DNA of 64,000 nucleotides. Source: Cryptomeria japonica (Eukaryota; Streptophyta; Pinopsida; Cupressales; Cupressaceae). Below the pieces are notes generated by a model that saw nothing but the letters and a program-made list of their open reading frames with translations, ran no database searches and was not told the DNA's origin. Positions 1 to 11,825 of the stretch are shown one piece after another. Location of the stretch: the NCBI RefSeq assembly GCF_030272615.1, contig NC_081412.1, positions 545,918,202 to 545,982,201 on the forward strand, read 5' to 3'. The first letter of the stretch is position 1. Every line of letters starts with the position of its first letter. A program made the translations under genes and the position numbers.

Positions 1-1
1 G

Positions 2-302
2 GACAGACATCTGATAGATAGGGTTACTAGGCAGTTTGGTAGGAGATAATGGATATCACAGGGGTCAAGAGAGTTTGCAAGGACAATCTACCAGGGGCCT
101 ATTTTGTCATATGATACGGAAGTTACCCAGTTCCAAGAGATGGTACCTATGCCATGGTAAATTATTCCTAATATAGTTGATGAAGGGATGGATGATGATT
201 ACACAACATATTTTGAGGCACATACATTTCCACGACTGATAGATCTTGGACAAACCATACCTAGAGAGGAGGATGATGATGATGAGGATGGAGCTGGCTG
301 AT
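2..302 (+). pseudogene. plant-mobile-domain-like transposon protein remnant
   Basis: One plus-strand frame runs from base 2 to a stop near 302 with only two internal stops. It reads RVTRQFGRRxW near the start, then ARTIYQGPILSYDTE, then an acidic Asp/Glu-rich end. An Arg-Gln-Phe-Gly motif of this kind is typical of the plant mobile domain found in some Mutator-like and retroelement proteins, often annotated as serine/threonine-phosphatase-7 long-form homologues. The N-terminal part lies outside the window, and the frame collapses into a purine-rich low-complexity tail. The family call rests on one motif and is tentative. Any other transposon-encoded protein with a similar C-terminal part would fit almost as well. 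Confidence 0.35.
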
Positions 303-1134
303 GGAGGAGGAAAATGAGAGGAGGGGTGAGGAGGATTGTGTGGGGGAGATGAGGATAGATAGATAGAGGGAGAGTAGAGGGAGCACAGGAAGGTGGAGAG
401 GGAGGTAGACCACTGGGGCCACCCAAAGGGAGAGGAGGACAACCATTACAGGTTCCAACCCAGGTATAGGGATAGGTATAGATTGGGATAAGACAAGGAC
501 ATGGATAGGGTGTACTAGATTAGGGTGGATAGGAAGAAGGAGATGAGGAGGAGGATGACATTTTCATACTATGAGAGCTCACTTAGGGATAGGTTGATGA
601 GATTGATGATCTCGAGAGAGAGGTGACTCGATTGAGGTGACAACTGGGAGAGATATAGAGAGAGAGAGGGAATAGGCCATACAATGTTACACAACCACAA
701 AGAAGAAATAGAGAGAAGCATGAGCCAGTCTGGGAGGAGACACATCCTTAGGTTTTGCATATTGTGTTCGAGTGGGAGAGGAGATAGGGTATTGGAGGAA
801 CCTATATCATGCAACAGTTCCTCCATACCTCAGAGTAGGAAGCTACAAGAGAGCCTCCCGTTAAACGTCCACAGGATGAGATAGACAAGCAATATCTAGT
901 GGGGGTGTTATGGGTCTACCCACACCACCATCAATAGGAGGGGGAGACAGACAAGATGATCTAGAAGATGGGACTTTCAGGGCTCAAACTCCTTCAAGAC
1001 CCGCCAACTCCAAGGGAGGGAGTTCATCATATCTCTCTGGGATCTATTTTTTATTAGTTTTGTTGTATGATTATGTAGACACCTTTGGGTGATTTTGTAG
1101 CTATATGATATTTTGACATTATTGTATCATGACA

Positions 1135-1137
<3 letters not shown>
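303..1137 (+). other. purine-rich degenerate tail, no gene
   Basis: GA-rich sequence with many GAGGAGGA and AGAGAGAG runs. It probably continues the degenerate frame at 2-302 into a low-complexity C-terminal region and 3' flank. Short open frames exist on both strands, but those on the minus strand are Pro/Ser/Leu-rich products of the purine bias. No domain is recognisable. Confidence 0.4.

Positions 1138-1175
<38 letters not shown>
1138..1175. repeat. (TA)n microsatellite
   Basis: About 19 uninterrupted AT/TA dinucleotides. The flanks are TG- and AT-rich, with many TATGATT words up to about 1570. Confidence 0.95.
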
Positions 1176-1177
<2 letters not shown>

Positions 1178-2564
1178 AATGGCCTATCCTTGTGGTGATT
1201 ATAAGCATGTGTTCTTATGTGTTGCTTCTATATGATTTATGATTATGTAATGCAGTGATTTTATATGATTATGCCATCTGTGTATGATGCATGTTTTATT
1301 TTGATTCTATGATGCCTATGGTGATGCAATGAGATATGATGTGATGCATTGGTTTTTATGCATTTTATGTTTTTTATGTATGCATGATGTTCTATGATTA
1401 CTTATATGACATACTATATACATGATGGGATACATTATTTTTATGTTATCATATGCAAATGCTTACATGAGATATGCAATACTAATAAGTGGTGTGTGCA
1501 GGATATGATAATATTATGATTTGTATATGCATATGGTGAAATTTACTAACATGTGGTGATGCAAGTATATTTTTGATGTGTCATTATACTCACTCATGTG
1601 ATAGCAAGCTACATGGACTCAGGAAGGGATAAATGAAAGACAAAAGGAAAGGGGGATGGAAGGTAGAAGATATGGAGATGAAAGAGCTTCTTGTGCTATT
1701 ATCATCATTGAGCTTTATTATGGCAAATAGGTTATGACCATCTAGGTATAGGTTTGACCTAGATTTTCTTTGTACCAATTTGTATGGAGATTAGACAATC
1801 ACAAACAAAGAATGCCCCAATTCACACTAGACTCACAATGTCCTCATATCCTTGGATGAGCCATAGTACTACTAAGCGACAATCCACAAACAACAAAATA
1901 GGTGAACATATCCCATCCTCGCCTTTCTAGTTCAAAGACATCCTGGAGACAGAATATCTAGTCAGAGACATCCTAGAAAAGTTAAAAGACATGTCACCAA
2001 AAGATAAAATCAAAAGAAAACCAAGATTTGGCACCAAAATTCAATGAAATCCTCAGGTTATTTGTGTTTCTTGCCACATGTGAACATGTTTTATTTAGTC
2101 ACAATGTTGTTTTCCTGATAAAAGGACAGATATTGCTGAAAACCCTATTGTTGCCAAAGTCTGCTAAAAGATTTGATTTGTTGAAAGCCCACTACTGATT
2201 GTGTCTCATTTGAAATTGACTAAATCCATGAAACTGATACTTTTATTGTTGAGAAGAATAAAACTTTATTGTGGATTGGCAATGCAAATGACCTTTTATT
2301 GCGAATTGTGCACAAAAAGGAGGATTTAAAAGATGATGTTCCTCAAAACATACGATTCTCAGGGTGCCACTTCTATCACTAGAATTAAGATTTTGTCCCA
2401 ATTATAGATTGGACCTGATTTATTGTGGAAGGAAAGGGTGAAGAAGGGATTTATTATGAATGGCTAGCCAATCTTAGGTAGATCAATAACAAGCCATGAT
2501 GGGAATGGGTAAATTATTTATGGGATGGTAGGCTGTGAATGTGTGCAAAGTGAAAGAATGATAT
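1176..2564. other. AT-rich stretch without recognised genes
   Basis: 1176-1570 is rich in TATGATT and GATGCAT words and has no coding character. 1800-2560 contains short broken plus-strand frames that match no family I know. No LTR resembling that of A' (22610-23347) is visible here, so the 3' LTR of element A is missing, diverged beyond recognition or of another sequence. Confidence 0.4.
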
Positions 2565-2834
2565 TGAATCCTGAAAGAGGGAGGAGAAAAGTCTCTACAC
2601 ATGGCGTCGGTAACCCAATTTTCACCATGGTACTTGCGCAGGGCACCACCAAAGTGGTTTTCACTATTGGATGAATTTATTTCTCTTTACTTTTTTCATT
2701 TTTTCAGTTTTTTTGTGTCACAAGGTGCCTGTTTGCAAGGTTTTTACCAAGTAAAATTTTTTATTATAAATTTATGATTTTTTTGTATTTTTAACACATT
2801 TTTTGATTTTTTTGTATTTTTGACAATGGGACAC
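2565..2834 (-). other. 3' untranslated region of element A
   Basis: The sequence between the end of integrase and the lost 3' LTR. On the minus strand 2665-2565 reads without a stop in one frame (through ENHFGGALRKYHGENW), but it lies beyond the integrase C-terminus. 2690-2834 is T-rich on the plus strand. No clear polypurine tract was found. Confidence 0.4.
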
Positions 2835-3930
2835 TTTGAAAAACTCTGTGTAAAACTTGTGAAGGTGTATGTTGTTGATAGGATCCTCCAAAGGTTCTCC
2901 ATATAGTGTTGAGAGTCGATATGCACCTGATCCATAAATTGTTGTGATGATGTAACGGCCAAACCAATTTAGCTCAAACTTACCCTTTTTCTCTCTATCT
3001 TGTTGATTTTTAGGATTTTCTCTTAGAAATAAGTCACCATATCAAATGTGTGAGGCTTTACCTTATGATTGTAGATTCAACTCATTCTTTGTTGATATGA
3101 TTTGAGATGATTGAATGCAATTTGTCTATGCTAATCCAATAATTCCAAATCTTGTGAGCGAGAGACCCTATAATCTTCATCATTGATTAGATTGCACAAA
3201 GAGACTCATAGGGTTGGTAGATCGACCTCAATAGGTAAGATATCTTTAGAACCATAGACAAGTGAATAAGGTGCAGATCCAGTAGGAGTGCGAACACTTA
3301 TGCGGTTGGCCCAAAGTGTAGGGTTGAGTTGGATATGCCAGTTACAACCAATGTCATTGGCTATCTTTTTGAGGATTTTGAGGATAGGTTTGTTAGACGC
3401 CTTAGATTGACCATTACCTTGGGGGTAATATGGGGTGGAAAAGTGGTGATGGATATAGAAACAATCACAAAGCTCATGAACATCCTGATGTTTTAATGGA
3501 CGCCTATTGTCTGTGACAATGAAAAGGGGAATATCGTATCAACAAATGATATAATTGAGGATAAAAGTTGTAATCTTCTTTTTGGTGACTTGGGTGAGAG
3601 AAATGACTTCAATCCATTTTGTAAAATATTTTGTAGCCATTGGAAGAAGGGGGGTGAATCTTATCTATGAGGTCAAGTCCCACTAACAAAAGGGCGATTG
3701 AGTGGCAATCAGCTGAAGTTCCCATGCTGGTGCATGAATAAAGTCTCCATGAATTTGACACTGCTTAGACTTTTTGATAGATTGATATGAGTTTTTTTCC
3801 ACAGTAGGCCAGTAGTATCCAGTCTCATCAAATTATTGGCTAAGGTTGGACCACTAGAGTGAGAACCACATATACCTTCGTGAACCTCACGTAACGCAAT
3901 TTGTGCTTTGTCACTTTATAAACATCTAAG
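2835..3930 (-). pseudogene. integrase of element A (broken)
   Basis: Minus-strand segments give an integrase in order. The zinc-binding N-terminal part shows HEGICGSHSSG near 3860. The catalytic core includes a DNRRP segment and TPYYPQGNGQ near 3410-3430. The C-terminal part shows GAYRLSTLYGEPLEDP near 2890-2935, as in plant gypsy polyproteins just before the 3' UTR. In a functional enzyme the DD35E residues cut and join DNA during insertion. Here the residue after GNGQS is Lys where the catalytic Glu is expected, and several stops and frameshifts break the frame. The protein cannot be active. Confidence 0.85.
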
Positions 3931-4605
3931 GAGAGAACCATCTAGACCTCGATGATAAAGGATATTGGCTAAAATGAAATAATGGGTGGATTAATGAATG
4001 AAGGTATGACTGTTGATTGTTGGAAAGGTCAGGTGGAAGGATATTATCGCAGAGGTAAGTGAAAATGGTATCGTACCAAGGGAAATCGGGACCAAGAACA
4101 CATATCATTTCTGCAGGAGTGATCTCATATGAGAGAACCAAGAGATTATCCACCAAGAACTCATAGCAGGTCTCATTATGAGGCATATCAATCAAAGAAA
4201 CAATGGTAGCCATGGCATCTACAGCTCGATTATTATCCCTTGGAATCTATTCAAAGATTATCTGTGTGAAATATTGCTTAAAATCATCTGCCATTTTCTT
4301 GTAAGGCATTAACTTTTCATCTTTAGTTTGATAATCATCATTTGCTTGACGAATCATAAGTTGGGAGTGCCCAAAAATATGAAGTTCCTAGATCTTCCAC
4401 TAAACTACAATTCATAGTCCCATTGTTAATGCTTCATATTTTGCTATGTTATTCGTGCAAGGAAATAATGATTGATATGACTTAGGAATAGAGTCCCCTT
4501 GAGGTGTGATGAAGAGGATACTGGCTCCTGTGTTGTGCTGCATGTATGAACCATCAAAATATAATTCCAAGGATTTACACTTGTCATCGTAAGAATGGAT
4601 TAATC
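3931..4605 (-). pseudogene. second (additional) RNase H domain of element A
   Basis: On the minus strand, from about 4575 to 4200, the translation reads ELYFDGS, then GASILFITPQGDSIP, then FPCTNNIAKYEAL and, later, IPRDNNRAVDAMA. This is the order of acidic and structural residues of the extra RNase H carried by Tat-lineage gypsy elements, downstream of the normal RNase H and before integrase. The open frame 4213-3926 covers its C-terminal end and the start of the spacer to integrase. Stops occur near 4410 and elsewhere. The lineage assignment follows from domain order and is fairly secure. Its exact role in replication is not known to me. Confidence 0.75.
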
Positions 4606-5079
4606 TCAGAATTCCAAGACAATGGGAGTGTCATCAATCATAGGTGCATCTACCAGTTGATCTGCAATAACTTGTACTTTAATTGCTTTTTTGTCCATAT
4701 ATTTAGTGTCGAACTCGCTCAGGATCATAACCCATTTAGCTAATCCTCCAGTGAGTGTTGCCTTATTAAGAAGGTATTTGAGTGAATCTATCCTTGCAAC
4801 GAGCTTTGTTTTATGAGTTAGCATGTAATGATGTAATTTCTACGAGGCAAAAACTATAGCAAGACATGAATGCTCAATCCGAGTGTAGTTAAGCTCATAA
4901 CCAACCAATGTGTGATTGATAAAGTATACTACTCTTTCCTTGCCTTCATTATCATGTTGCGCTAAGAGTGCCCCCAGTGCTATTTGCGTAGCTGATATAT
5001 AAAGTAATAGGGTTTTTTACAGAATAGCTGACATCAATAGTGGTGGATTTAAAAGATAATCTTTGAGAATTTGGAAAGC
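4606..5079 (-). pseudogene. RNase H domain of element A
   Basis: Continues from RT on the minus strand. The segment at 5000-4830 reads LLYISATQIALGALLAQHDNEGK and then YFINHTL, with a Tyr-Glu-Leu-Asn-Tyr block. The open frame 4824-4606 gives LKYLLNKATLTGGLAKW and LSEFDTKYM. These are typical of the RNase H and tether that follow RT in plant gypsy polyproteins. The domain would degrade the RNA strand of the RNA:DNA hybrid. At least two stops interrupt it. Confidence 0.8.
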
Positions 5080-5862
5080 CTATTGATACTTATAATCCCA
5101 TTTGGACTTGATATTCTTGTGAAGTAGATGCTGAAAAGAATGACATTTATTTGCAAGTTGTGCGATGAATCTGCATATCGATTGGAGTATTCCTTGTACA
5201 GACCAAAGTTGACTAATATTCTTTGGTGGTGGTATCTCTAATATAGCTCTAACTTTTGTTGGATCTGCTTCAATTCCTCTTTGTGAGACAATATATCCAA
5301 GGAGTTTCTCGGAGGTCATGCCAAAGATACACTTCTTGGGATTTAATCTAACTTTGTATTTTTCCAAACGTTCAAAAACCACATATAGGACATCCAGGTG
5401 TGTTTCTCTTGTTATTGAATTTCCTAGGATATCATCAACATAATCTTCTATAGTGACGTGCATGAGATCATGAAATATGGTTGTCATTGCTCTCTGATAT
5501 GTAGCACCTACATTCTTTAATCTGAAGGGCATAAAATTCCAACAAAAGTTACCCTAAGGACAAGTAAATGTTGTTTTATGTTGATCTTCACGTGGTCTTT
5601 TGATTTGGTTATACTCAGAGAATCCATCCATCAAAGATAACATTGCATGACCAGTTGTAAGATTTACTATCAAATCAATGTTCGATAGTGCGAAATCATC
5701 TTTAGGACAAGCCTTGATGTCTCTGAAATATGTACATATTATGATACTGCAATCTGGTTTACTAATAGGTACCAAGTTAGAAATCCACTCAGGGTAATCA
5801 TTCAGTCTAATGAATCCAACATCCAATAATTTCTCCAGCTCTACCTTGACTAATAGTGCCAC
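5080..5862 (-). pseudogene. reverse transcriptase of element A
   Basis: Two minus-strand open pieces (5862-5554 and 5532-5080) cover most of the RT. The first shows DVGFIRLNDYPEWISNLVP, then MDGFSEYNQI. The second starts with MPFRLKNVGATYQRAM and carries the catalytic YVDDIL near 5430-5445, followed by HLDVLYVVFERL and the LNPKKCIFG block. It would copy the element RNA into DNA. The Phe-Cys-type bridge between the pieces is broken by a stop near 5553. The catalytic aspartates are preserved. Confidence 0.9.
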
Positions 5863-7500
5863 CTATGGCTACATCTTTCTCAATTTTTGTTTTAATGGTT
5901 TAGCTCTTGGAGTAACTATCAAATGATGCATTACTAGATTAGGGTCTAGTCCAAGAATATCCACATATGACCATGCAAAATTGATTTGTTTTTCTGTGAA
6001 GAAACTTATGAACTTTGGTCTTTCTTTTTTTATCAAAGACTGTGCTAAGAAGATGTTATGTGGAACTTCCTCTATGCCAACATTTGTCTTGATAGTTTTC
6101 TCCACCAGCATTGATGATTTTTCTTCATATGATGTCATGGGGAGAGTGTCAAACCTTCCATCCTCAAGTGCCTCAGAGAGGTTTTCAAATTTAGATGCAT
6201 CCTTTATTTTTAATTTTTTAGGGTCAGATAGTGCCACAATGTGATTTTCACCATAAGACCCATGATTTGTTTTTATTTTTATAATTTGCAACTAGAAGGT
6301 TTGGCATTCTCTCCAAGATATGCCGCAGTATCGAGTTCTATGATTTAAACTACTTTTTGGTCCCCAAGAGGAAGATAATTTCTTATGCTAAGGTAGTCAA
6401 TGAAGGCCTTGTCATTTTGGAAGGTGTCTAGTTGTGGAGGCCCTTGTTGGTCCCAATCAATGAGCTATGGATGAACGAGGGGAAGACCATCAGTGTTTTC
6501 AAAGTGAATGATAGTGAGAGTAAAGATGCAAGAGTCATCAGGTATTTCAATGCAATCGTCGGGGTCATCGCTAGAACTCTCCTCATCAGCCTCAATTGTA
6601 AACGAATCCAAATTGACATCACTAGAGTGACAGTCAACAACGAGAGTCTTCACTCTTTATGGTTTTGACCTAGAACCTTGATATGTTGAGGGTTTAGGAT
6701 CCCAATATGTTTTTATCCATGGTTCTCTACTATCTTTCTTTTCTTGAGATGTAGGCTCTGATAGAGTTACTTGACCAACTCTAAATTTTCTGTTAAACTC
6801 TTCTTCTTCCATGGGTTCACCTAGTTCTCTGAATGTTTTGGTGACTAGTCTAAACCCCATTCCCATTCATTAGAGTCTATGGAATAGCATTTCTCTCATG
6901 GTTTGCCATTAGTGGAGATAGAATTGGTGATTTGCAATGCTTCTTTAATATTGTGAGTACCTAATTTAAATGGTATAAAGCCAAGTCCTTTGGAGTGCTA
7001 ATTCTTGGATGTTAAATCTAGTTGCAATGGTTTAACAATTCCTTTCTTTTGTAACCCAAGAGGGCCTTTACCATCATATCCCAATTTTTGTAAGAATTTA
7101 AAGTCTTTACCATACTTCTCATATGGTCTTTTGATGTGATCTTGTGTAGATTCCTCTTAAGGTTCTTTATAAAGCATTTTATAAAGATCTTCTTCCATCT
7201 CACCTCATTTTTTGAATATGGTGGGATCCAATTTTATAGTAATAGCGGATAATTTTTTAGAAGGATGTTGTCATCCATAATATTTAGGAGGATCAATTAT
7301 TTGTATTAAATACATATTTTGGTTGAAAGTATACTCTCCCATGCCCTTGTCCTTGTATTTTCCTTTGAGCTCACCTTATTTTGATGTAGAAGGTTTTAAT
7401 GAAATTCTGGATCCACATATGTTGATGATGGAGTTGCTTCTCTATTAATTGGAATTATTTTCTCTGATCTTGGTCATAGGTTATTACAATATATGAATGG
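5863..7500 (-). pseudogene. protease-RT linker of element A pol
   Basis: Upstream of RT on the minus strand lies a long spacer with broken frames (6291-5869, 6640-6428, 6866-6657, 7203-7018). 6291-5869 ends in NLVMHHLIVTPRAKPLKQK, the block that leads into gypsy RT. The part around 7500-7205 (including a PSSTYVDPELSLK segment) has a close counterpart in A' at 17148-17480, which shows that the spacer belongs to the family. No catalytic domain is recognised. Some segments are Asp/Glu-rich. Confidence 0.6.
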
Positions 7501-7681
7501 ATTTGGATCACCTTTTATTGCTACTTCAACTGCATTGTAAGGAAATTTGATACATTGATGATATGCTGATGGTATTTCTCTCATTTCATGTATCCATGGA
7601 TGTCCCAAGAGTATATTATATGTAAGATCTAGATCAAGGACTTACATCCTTTGTGAATAGCCTAACTCTCAAAGGTAAGGT
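7501..7681 (-). pseudogene. 3' part of element A protease
   Basis: On the minus strand this reads DLTYNILLGHPWIHEM, then PYNAVEVAIKGDP, the C-terminal half of a gypsy aspartic protease (the hydrophobic-Gly motif ILLGHPW). The 5' half of the protease lies across the insertion at 13619-13821. The last five bases before the insertion (7677-7681, AAGGT) are repeated at 13619-13623. Confidence 0.8.
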
Positions 7682-8023
7682 TTATTGTCGACATAAATTG
7701 CCTATTGTTATGTTTGATAATATTTGTTATCCGAAAAGGTATTAATTAATTTATTGAGTGGTTTGTCAGTCTAGGGTGGTTATGCGTCAATTGGTTGATG
7801 GTTGTGTACCTCTTGGCAATTGTTGGGTCCTTTAAATATGTTGTGTACTATCAAGGAAGGGGGATGGTATTGTCAGATCTATTGTAATCCTTGGCCAACC
7901 ATCTTTGGTCTCTTCTTTGTAATAATTGAATGTGCGAATAAAGATAAATTTTATTGTCATGTCTAGTATGCATTGTCATGTACATTATTATTTCTTGTAT
8001 TTAATTTACCAGTTGTACCAACA
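7682..8023 (+). repeat. 5' LTR of element B
   Basis: 342 bp starting directly after the AAGGT target duplication and ending in ACCAACA before the PBS. Its first about 240 bp match 12036-12284 closely, starting with the ATAAATTGCCTATTG block. The expected TGATGTCA start seen at 12036 has decayed to TTATTGTC here. Confidence 0.85.
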
Positions 8024-8029
8024 AATATT

Positions 8030-8047
8030 TTGGTGTCATTGCCTTAA
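8030..8047 (+). other. primer-binding site of element B
   Basis: TTTGGTGTCATTGCCTTA lies seven bases after the LTR end. It resembles the tRNA-Asp-type PBS of many plant gypsy elements (TGGCGCCGTTGCC) with several C-to-T-type changes. Confidence 0.55.
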
Positions 8048-8239
8048 AAGAAATCATGTCATCCTTGAGTGATTCATGTCCATAGATACCATTAAAGGTG
8101 AGAAGAGGCCACAGGGTGGTCAAGACCAAGCGATTAGGTGATCTACTGACCCTCGACCAAAGGGAGCACAGAGACAAGTCAAAACCCGAAAGTACCTGAG
8201 TGTTGGGACACTGGAGGTGGATGTGTAGAGGAAGCGTAC

Positions 8240-9602
8240 ATGTCTGAGAGTGCAAAGAAAGCACCAAAATTTAGCGATCGAAACATTTCACTCAAGTCCG
8301 ACACACCTGGAAGTACTCGAAGTGTTGGGGATGCTAAAGGTAGATGTATAGAGGATGCCTGCGTGACCGAGAGTGCAGGGAAAGCAGAAATTGCCAAAGT
8401 TCATGAGAGACAGGTCAGAGGACCTGACATGATATTGCAAAATATGCATAACCATTTGGGAGGCAAATGGCCAAGATAACATGGACTACTGGCTGAAGGC
8501 ATTTCCCACCACCCTTTGGGGGATTGCCATTGACTGGTACACAAAACTTGATGCCCAACATAAGATGAGATGGAGTGATCTGAAGAGGGCATTCTAGGAG
8601 GAATTCAAACTCTTGGGGGATGATAATGAGATAGTGGCCAAAATATTTAATACTAAGAAAGGGAAAAATGACAGTGTATGTGCTTACAACTGTAGGCTCA
8701 AAGAGATATTGAACAAGATAGAAAACTAGCCAGCCAACAGGTTGAAAAAGAGGTGGTTCATGGAGGGATTGATACCCTCACTACGCAAGAAGATGAAATT
8801 AGTTCCTCCATCCTCATACGCTGATGCATACAATCGAACGATATAAATCAAGAGTGAAAATAAAACCTCCTCTTGAGAGAAGAGGAAGATCGGTGATGAT
8901 GAGAGCATCGAAGCTAGCAGTGACAAAGAATCCAAAACCGTACAAGTCCTTCGATAGGATATGTTGAGAATGATGAAATAATTGAAGGTTGAGAAAGGAA
9001 CCAACAATGAAGGTAATGAACTATGGTGTATCGAGTGCAAAAGGGAGGGGCACACGAAAGGTAATTGTCCTAGAAATATGTTTTGTGAAATTTTCTAAGT
9101 GCTGGGGCATTCAATCAAGGAGTGCCCATATAATTTGAAGATGAGAAGTACACAAGTACTCTTCACACAGGGAGAGTCTAGACCATCAAAATCATAGAAT
9201 GTATCACCAAGTGGTTATGGAAATCAAGGGTGAAACTAAATACAGTACAACTCCAAAGGACGTCCTATCATACAATGCTAAAAATGTAGTGAATAGGGGC
9301 ACTTTGCGAGAGACTGCCATAAGAAGAAAGAAAACATACAATTATTGTGCAAATGGTGTGGACCAGGTGACCATGAAGACACCAACTGCCCAAATCAGAA
9401 GGGTATTAATATGCTGGACATGGAGGAACAAGAGGACGTAGTTTTGACAATCACAAGAGCACAAACAAAGAAGGCGATGTATTCAAACTCTGGTACGAAA
9501 AAGGAACAAGCCAAAGTAGAACAAGTGTTGGCGAAGGAACAAGTAACTTCCAATGGAACTACAAGTATGTCATTGCGAGAGTCAAAGAAGAACATAGTCT
9601 GA
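8240..9602 (+). pseudogene. gag of element B with four zinc knuckles
   Basis: A capsid-like segment at about 8483-8860, read in a shifted frame, shows MDYWLKAFPTTLWGIAIDWY and later WSDLKRAF with Lys/Arg-rich helices, the pattern of the retrotransposon gag (Retrotrans_gag) domain. Four CCHC boxes follow: CIECKREGHTKGNC (9027-9068), a second with one Cys replaced by Phe and an in-box stop (9084-9125), a third with two in-box stops (9276-9317), and CKWCGPGDHEDTNC (9348-9389). Gag would package element RNA. An ATG lies near 8240, but the true start is uncertain. Many stops and frameshifts make it non-functional. Confidence 0.75.
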
Positions 9603-9715
9603 CAGGTGCTACAAATAATCGTACCCATCAAGGTGGTAGACCTTCTTTAAACTATGCCGCAAATAAGAATGGCAATTTCCAACATAGCCAGTGATGAAAT
9701 AGTCTTCTAGAAAAA

Positions 9716-10502
9716 CTATAAGCCACATGAGGAGGATCTGACTAGAAAACCATCAGCCGAAGGGAATGAGTCTAGTGATCCAATGTTGTTGATGGTGAGC
9801 ATTGGGAGGAAGCCGGTGGTCGTCGAGATGGAAATAATGGGGAAGAAGCTGAATAACACCATTGTCAATGCAGGCTCGGGAGTAAATGTACTGTTAGAAG
9901 ACACATGGAAATGTCTGGGCAAGCCAAAGCTTTGGCCACCAACCTTCCACTTGGTAGGTGCCGACCAACATGAAATCTAACTGTTGGGAACATTGATGGC
10001 ACAAAAAGTAATGATTGGGACACAACAATTTTTATTGGACTTTGTAGTCATCCGGTTACAGAAGACTACGTATGATGCACTCCTCGGGAGGGGATGGTTG
10101 GTTACTGCCAAGGTGAATCATAACTGGAAGTGAAACACACTCTCGATCAAGAGTGATGGGAGGTAGCACGTCATTGACTTGAGGAACCAGGGGGTGAGTG
10201 AAAAACTGGCACCCTTAGACTCTGAGTCTGAGGGTGGAGAGTTAGGTATGGATGGAGGCAGGAAAGACATGAAACCTAACGATGAAGGGGTGCTCGAACT
10301 GGAAGATTTCTTAGAAGATGAGATGAGTTCCTTGAATGGACTATTCCACTGGAAAATGGAGGACTATGAGGTATTTTCACCAGCATGTAATTTTCTTGAA
10401 GCTACAACTACTGGTGAAAAGAAACTGATGGAAGCATGTAAATTTATGAATAATACATTTGGTAGCACGGAGATGGAAAATGGATGGAAAAAATCCCACT
10501 GA
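9716..10502 (+). pseudogene. aspartic protease and acidic tail of element B
   Basis: In one frame from 9783, residues 1-110 have the shape of a retropepsin. There is MLLMVSIGRKPVVVEM, then the active-site loop NAGSGVN at 9867-9887 where DSGS/A is expected, then YDALLGRGWL at 10071-10100. An acidic linker rich in Glu and Asp follows to a stop at about 10502 (LEDFLEDEMSSLNGLFHW), with stops at about 9978, 10131 and 10163. The catalytic Asp is replaced by Asn, so the enzyme is dead. The frame should continue into RT, but no RT follows. Confidence 0.7.
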
Positions 10503-11096
10503 TGAAGGATAGGGGTCGTACAAACAAAGGAGCTTGCATGGAAGGAAATCATACCTGTACAGAGTCAGATCGTATGCAAGCATACTGTCAAAGAATATGG
10601 AATTGAGAAGAAAAATCAAACAGAAGGAACCGTACAAGCCACAATGAATTCCATCTCATTTGTACGACACTGACCGTACACCCTATGGAGTAAGGGATAG
10701 CACAAAAGGGAGACCATATGACCCAGACCCATGAGATACACACAAAACCTAGCCCATACACTACATGGGGATGAAGCAGAACTAGACACTCTAAGCACAT
10801 TAGGCAGCCAGGAGGTAGGAGGAACTCGACGTAGAGAAGGAAATAAAGGTAGAGGAAGTAGTCCGTACATGGTCGTACATCAATAGGGAAGTGGGCCATA
10901 CATATCCATATGAGCCAGATCAGACCATCTGTACCATATCCATACAAGGAATACACAATTGAAAGGAGAAATCCATATGGAACTAACTAAAGGAGAGATC
11001 CATATAGAATGCATAGAATTGGAGAGAGAAATTCATATGGTAATCTATACAAGGTGTGAGGGTGTGTGAAGGAAATTTGCTAAGATTTGTACAAAA

Positions 11097-11406
11097 TTGG
11101 AAAACATCCATATAGAATTAGATTGGAAGGTAAGTCCGTACAGTGGTAGGCACAACACAGTCTATCGGGAGGACGAAATTGATCATGCAACAACAACCAT
11201 CTATCCGTACAAGAACCGTTTGGAACTACCAGACAAAGTTGGAGAGAAATTAGAAAACATCTGTACGGAATTAGCTTGGAAGGTAAGTCCGTACAGTGGC
11301 AGGCACAATGTAGTCTGCAAGGAGGAGCATGAAATTGATCATGCAACAACAACCATCTATCCGTACAAGAACCGTACGGAACTTCCAGGCAAAGTTGGAG
11401 AAGTGC
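11097..11406 (+). repeat. 153-bp tandem direct repeat, two units
   Basis: Two head-to-tail units: GGAAGGTAAGTCCGTACAGTGG begins at about 11125 and recurs at 11278, and ATCATGCAACAACAACC also recurs. The second unit has one extra codon-length insertion. The period is a multiple of three, so one frame stays open across both units. Confidence 0.9.
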
Positions 11407-11825
11407 GACCATACGAAATCAAGATGAAGGAATTGGCAGAAGGCACCCGTACAAAACTATGCAAGACAACAAAAATCTGTACACAATCAGTACCAAATTC
11501 GTATGAAGGAAAAAATTTGTACATAGTCCGTACACAATTAGCTAGAGGAAGGAAATCATACACAATTTGTACAGACTTAGTTGAAGGGGGCCACATAGGT
11601 AGCATGTATGTTGACCAATCAAGAGGGAAGCTTGGTGTGGGGGTAATTTTGTACATGCAAGTAGAAGAGGAATTTTTGTACGAAGATGAGAGGTGGTCCG
11701 TATGTAGTCCAAACCGCACGCTGTGTGGATTTGAGGTAGAAATCAATGTTTTTGGCGTCTTAAAAAACATGAAAAACATGTGCACCATGGAGTTCCGTGT
11801 GGTTTTGAAGGTTGCAATTTGGTGT

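Noticed and set aside
107-458. Minus-strand Pro/Ser/Leu-rich frames near the left edge
   Set aside because: They result from the purine-rich plus strand and have no motif.
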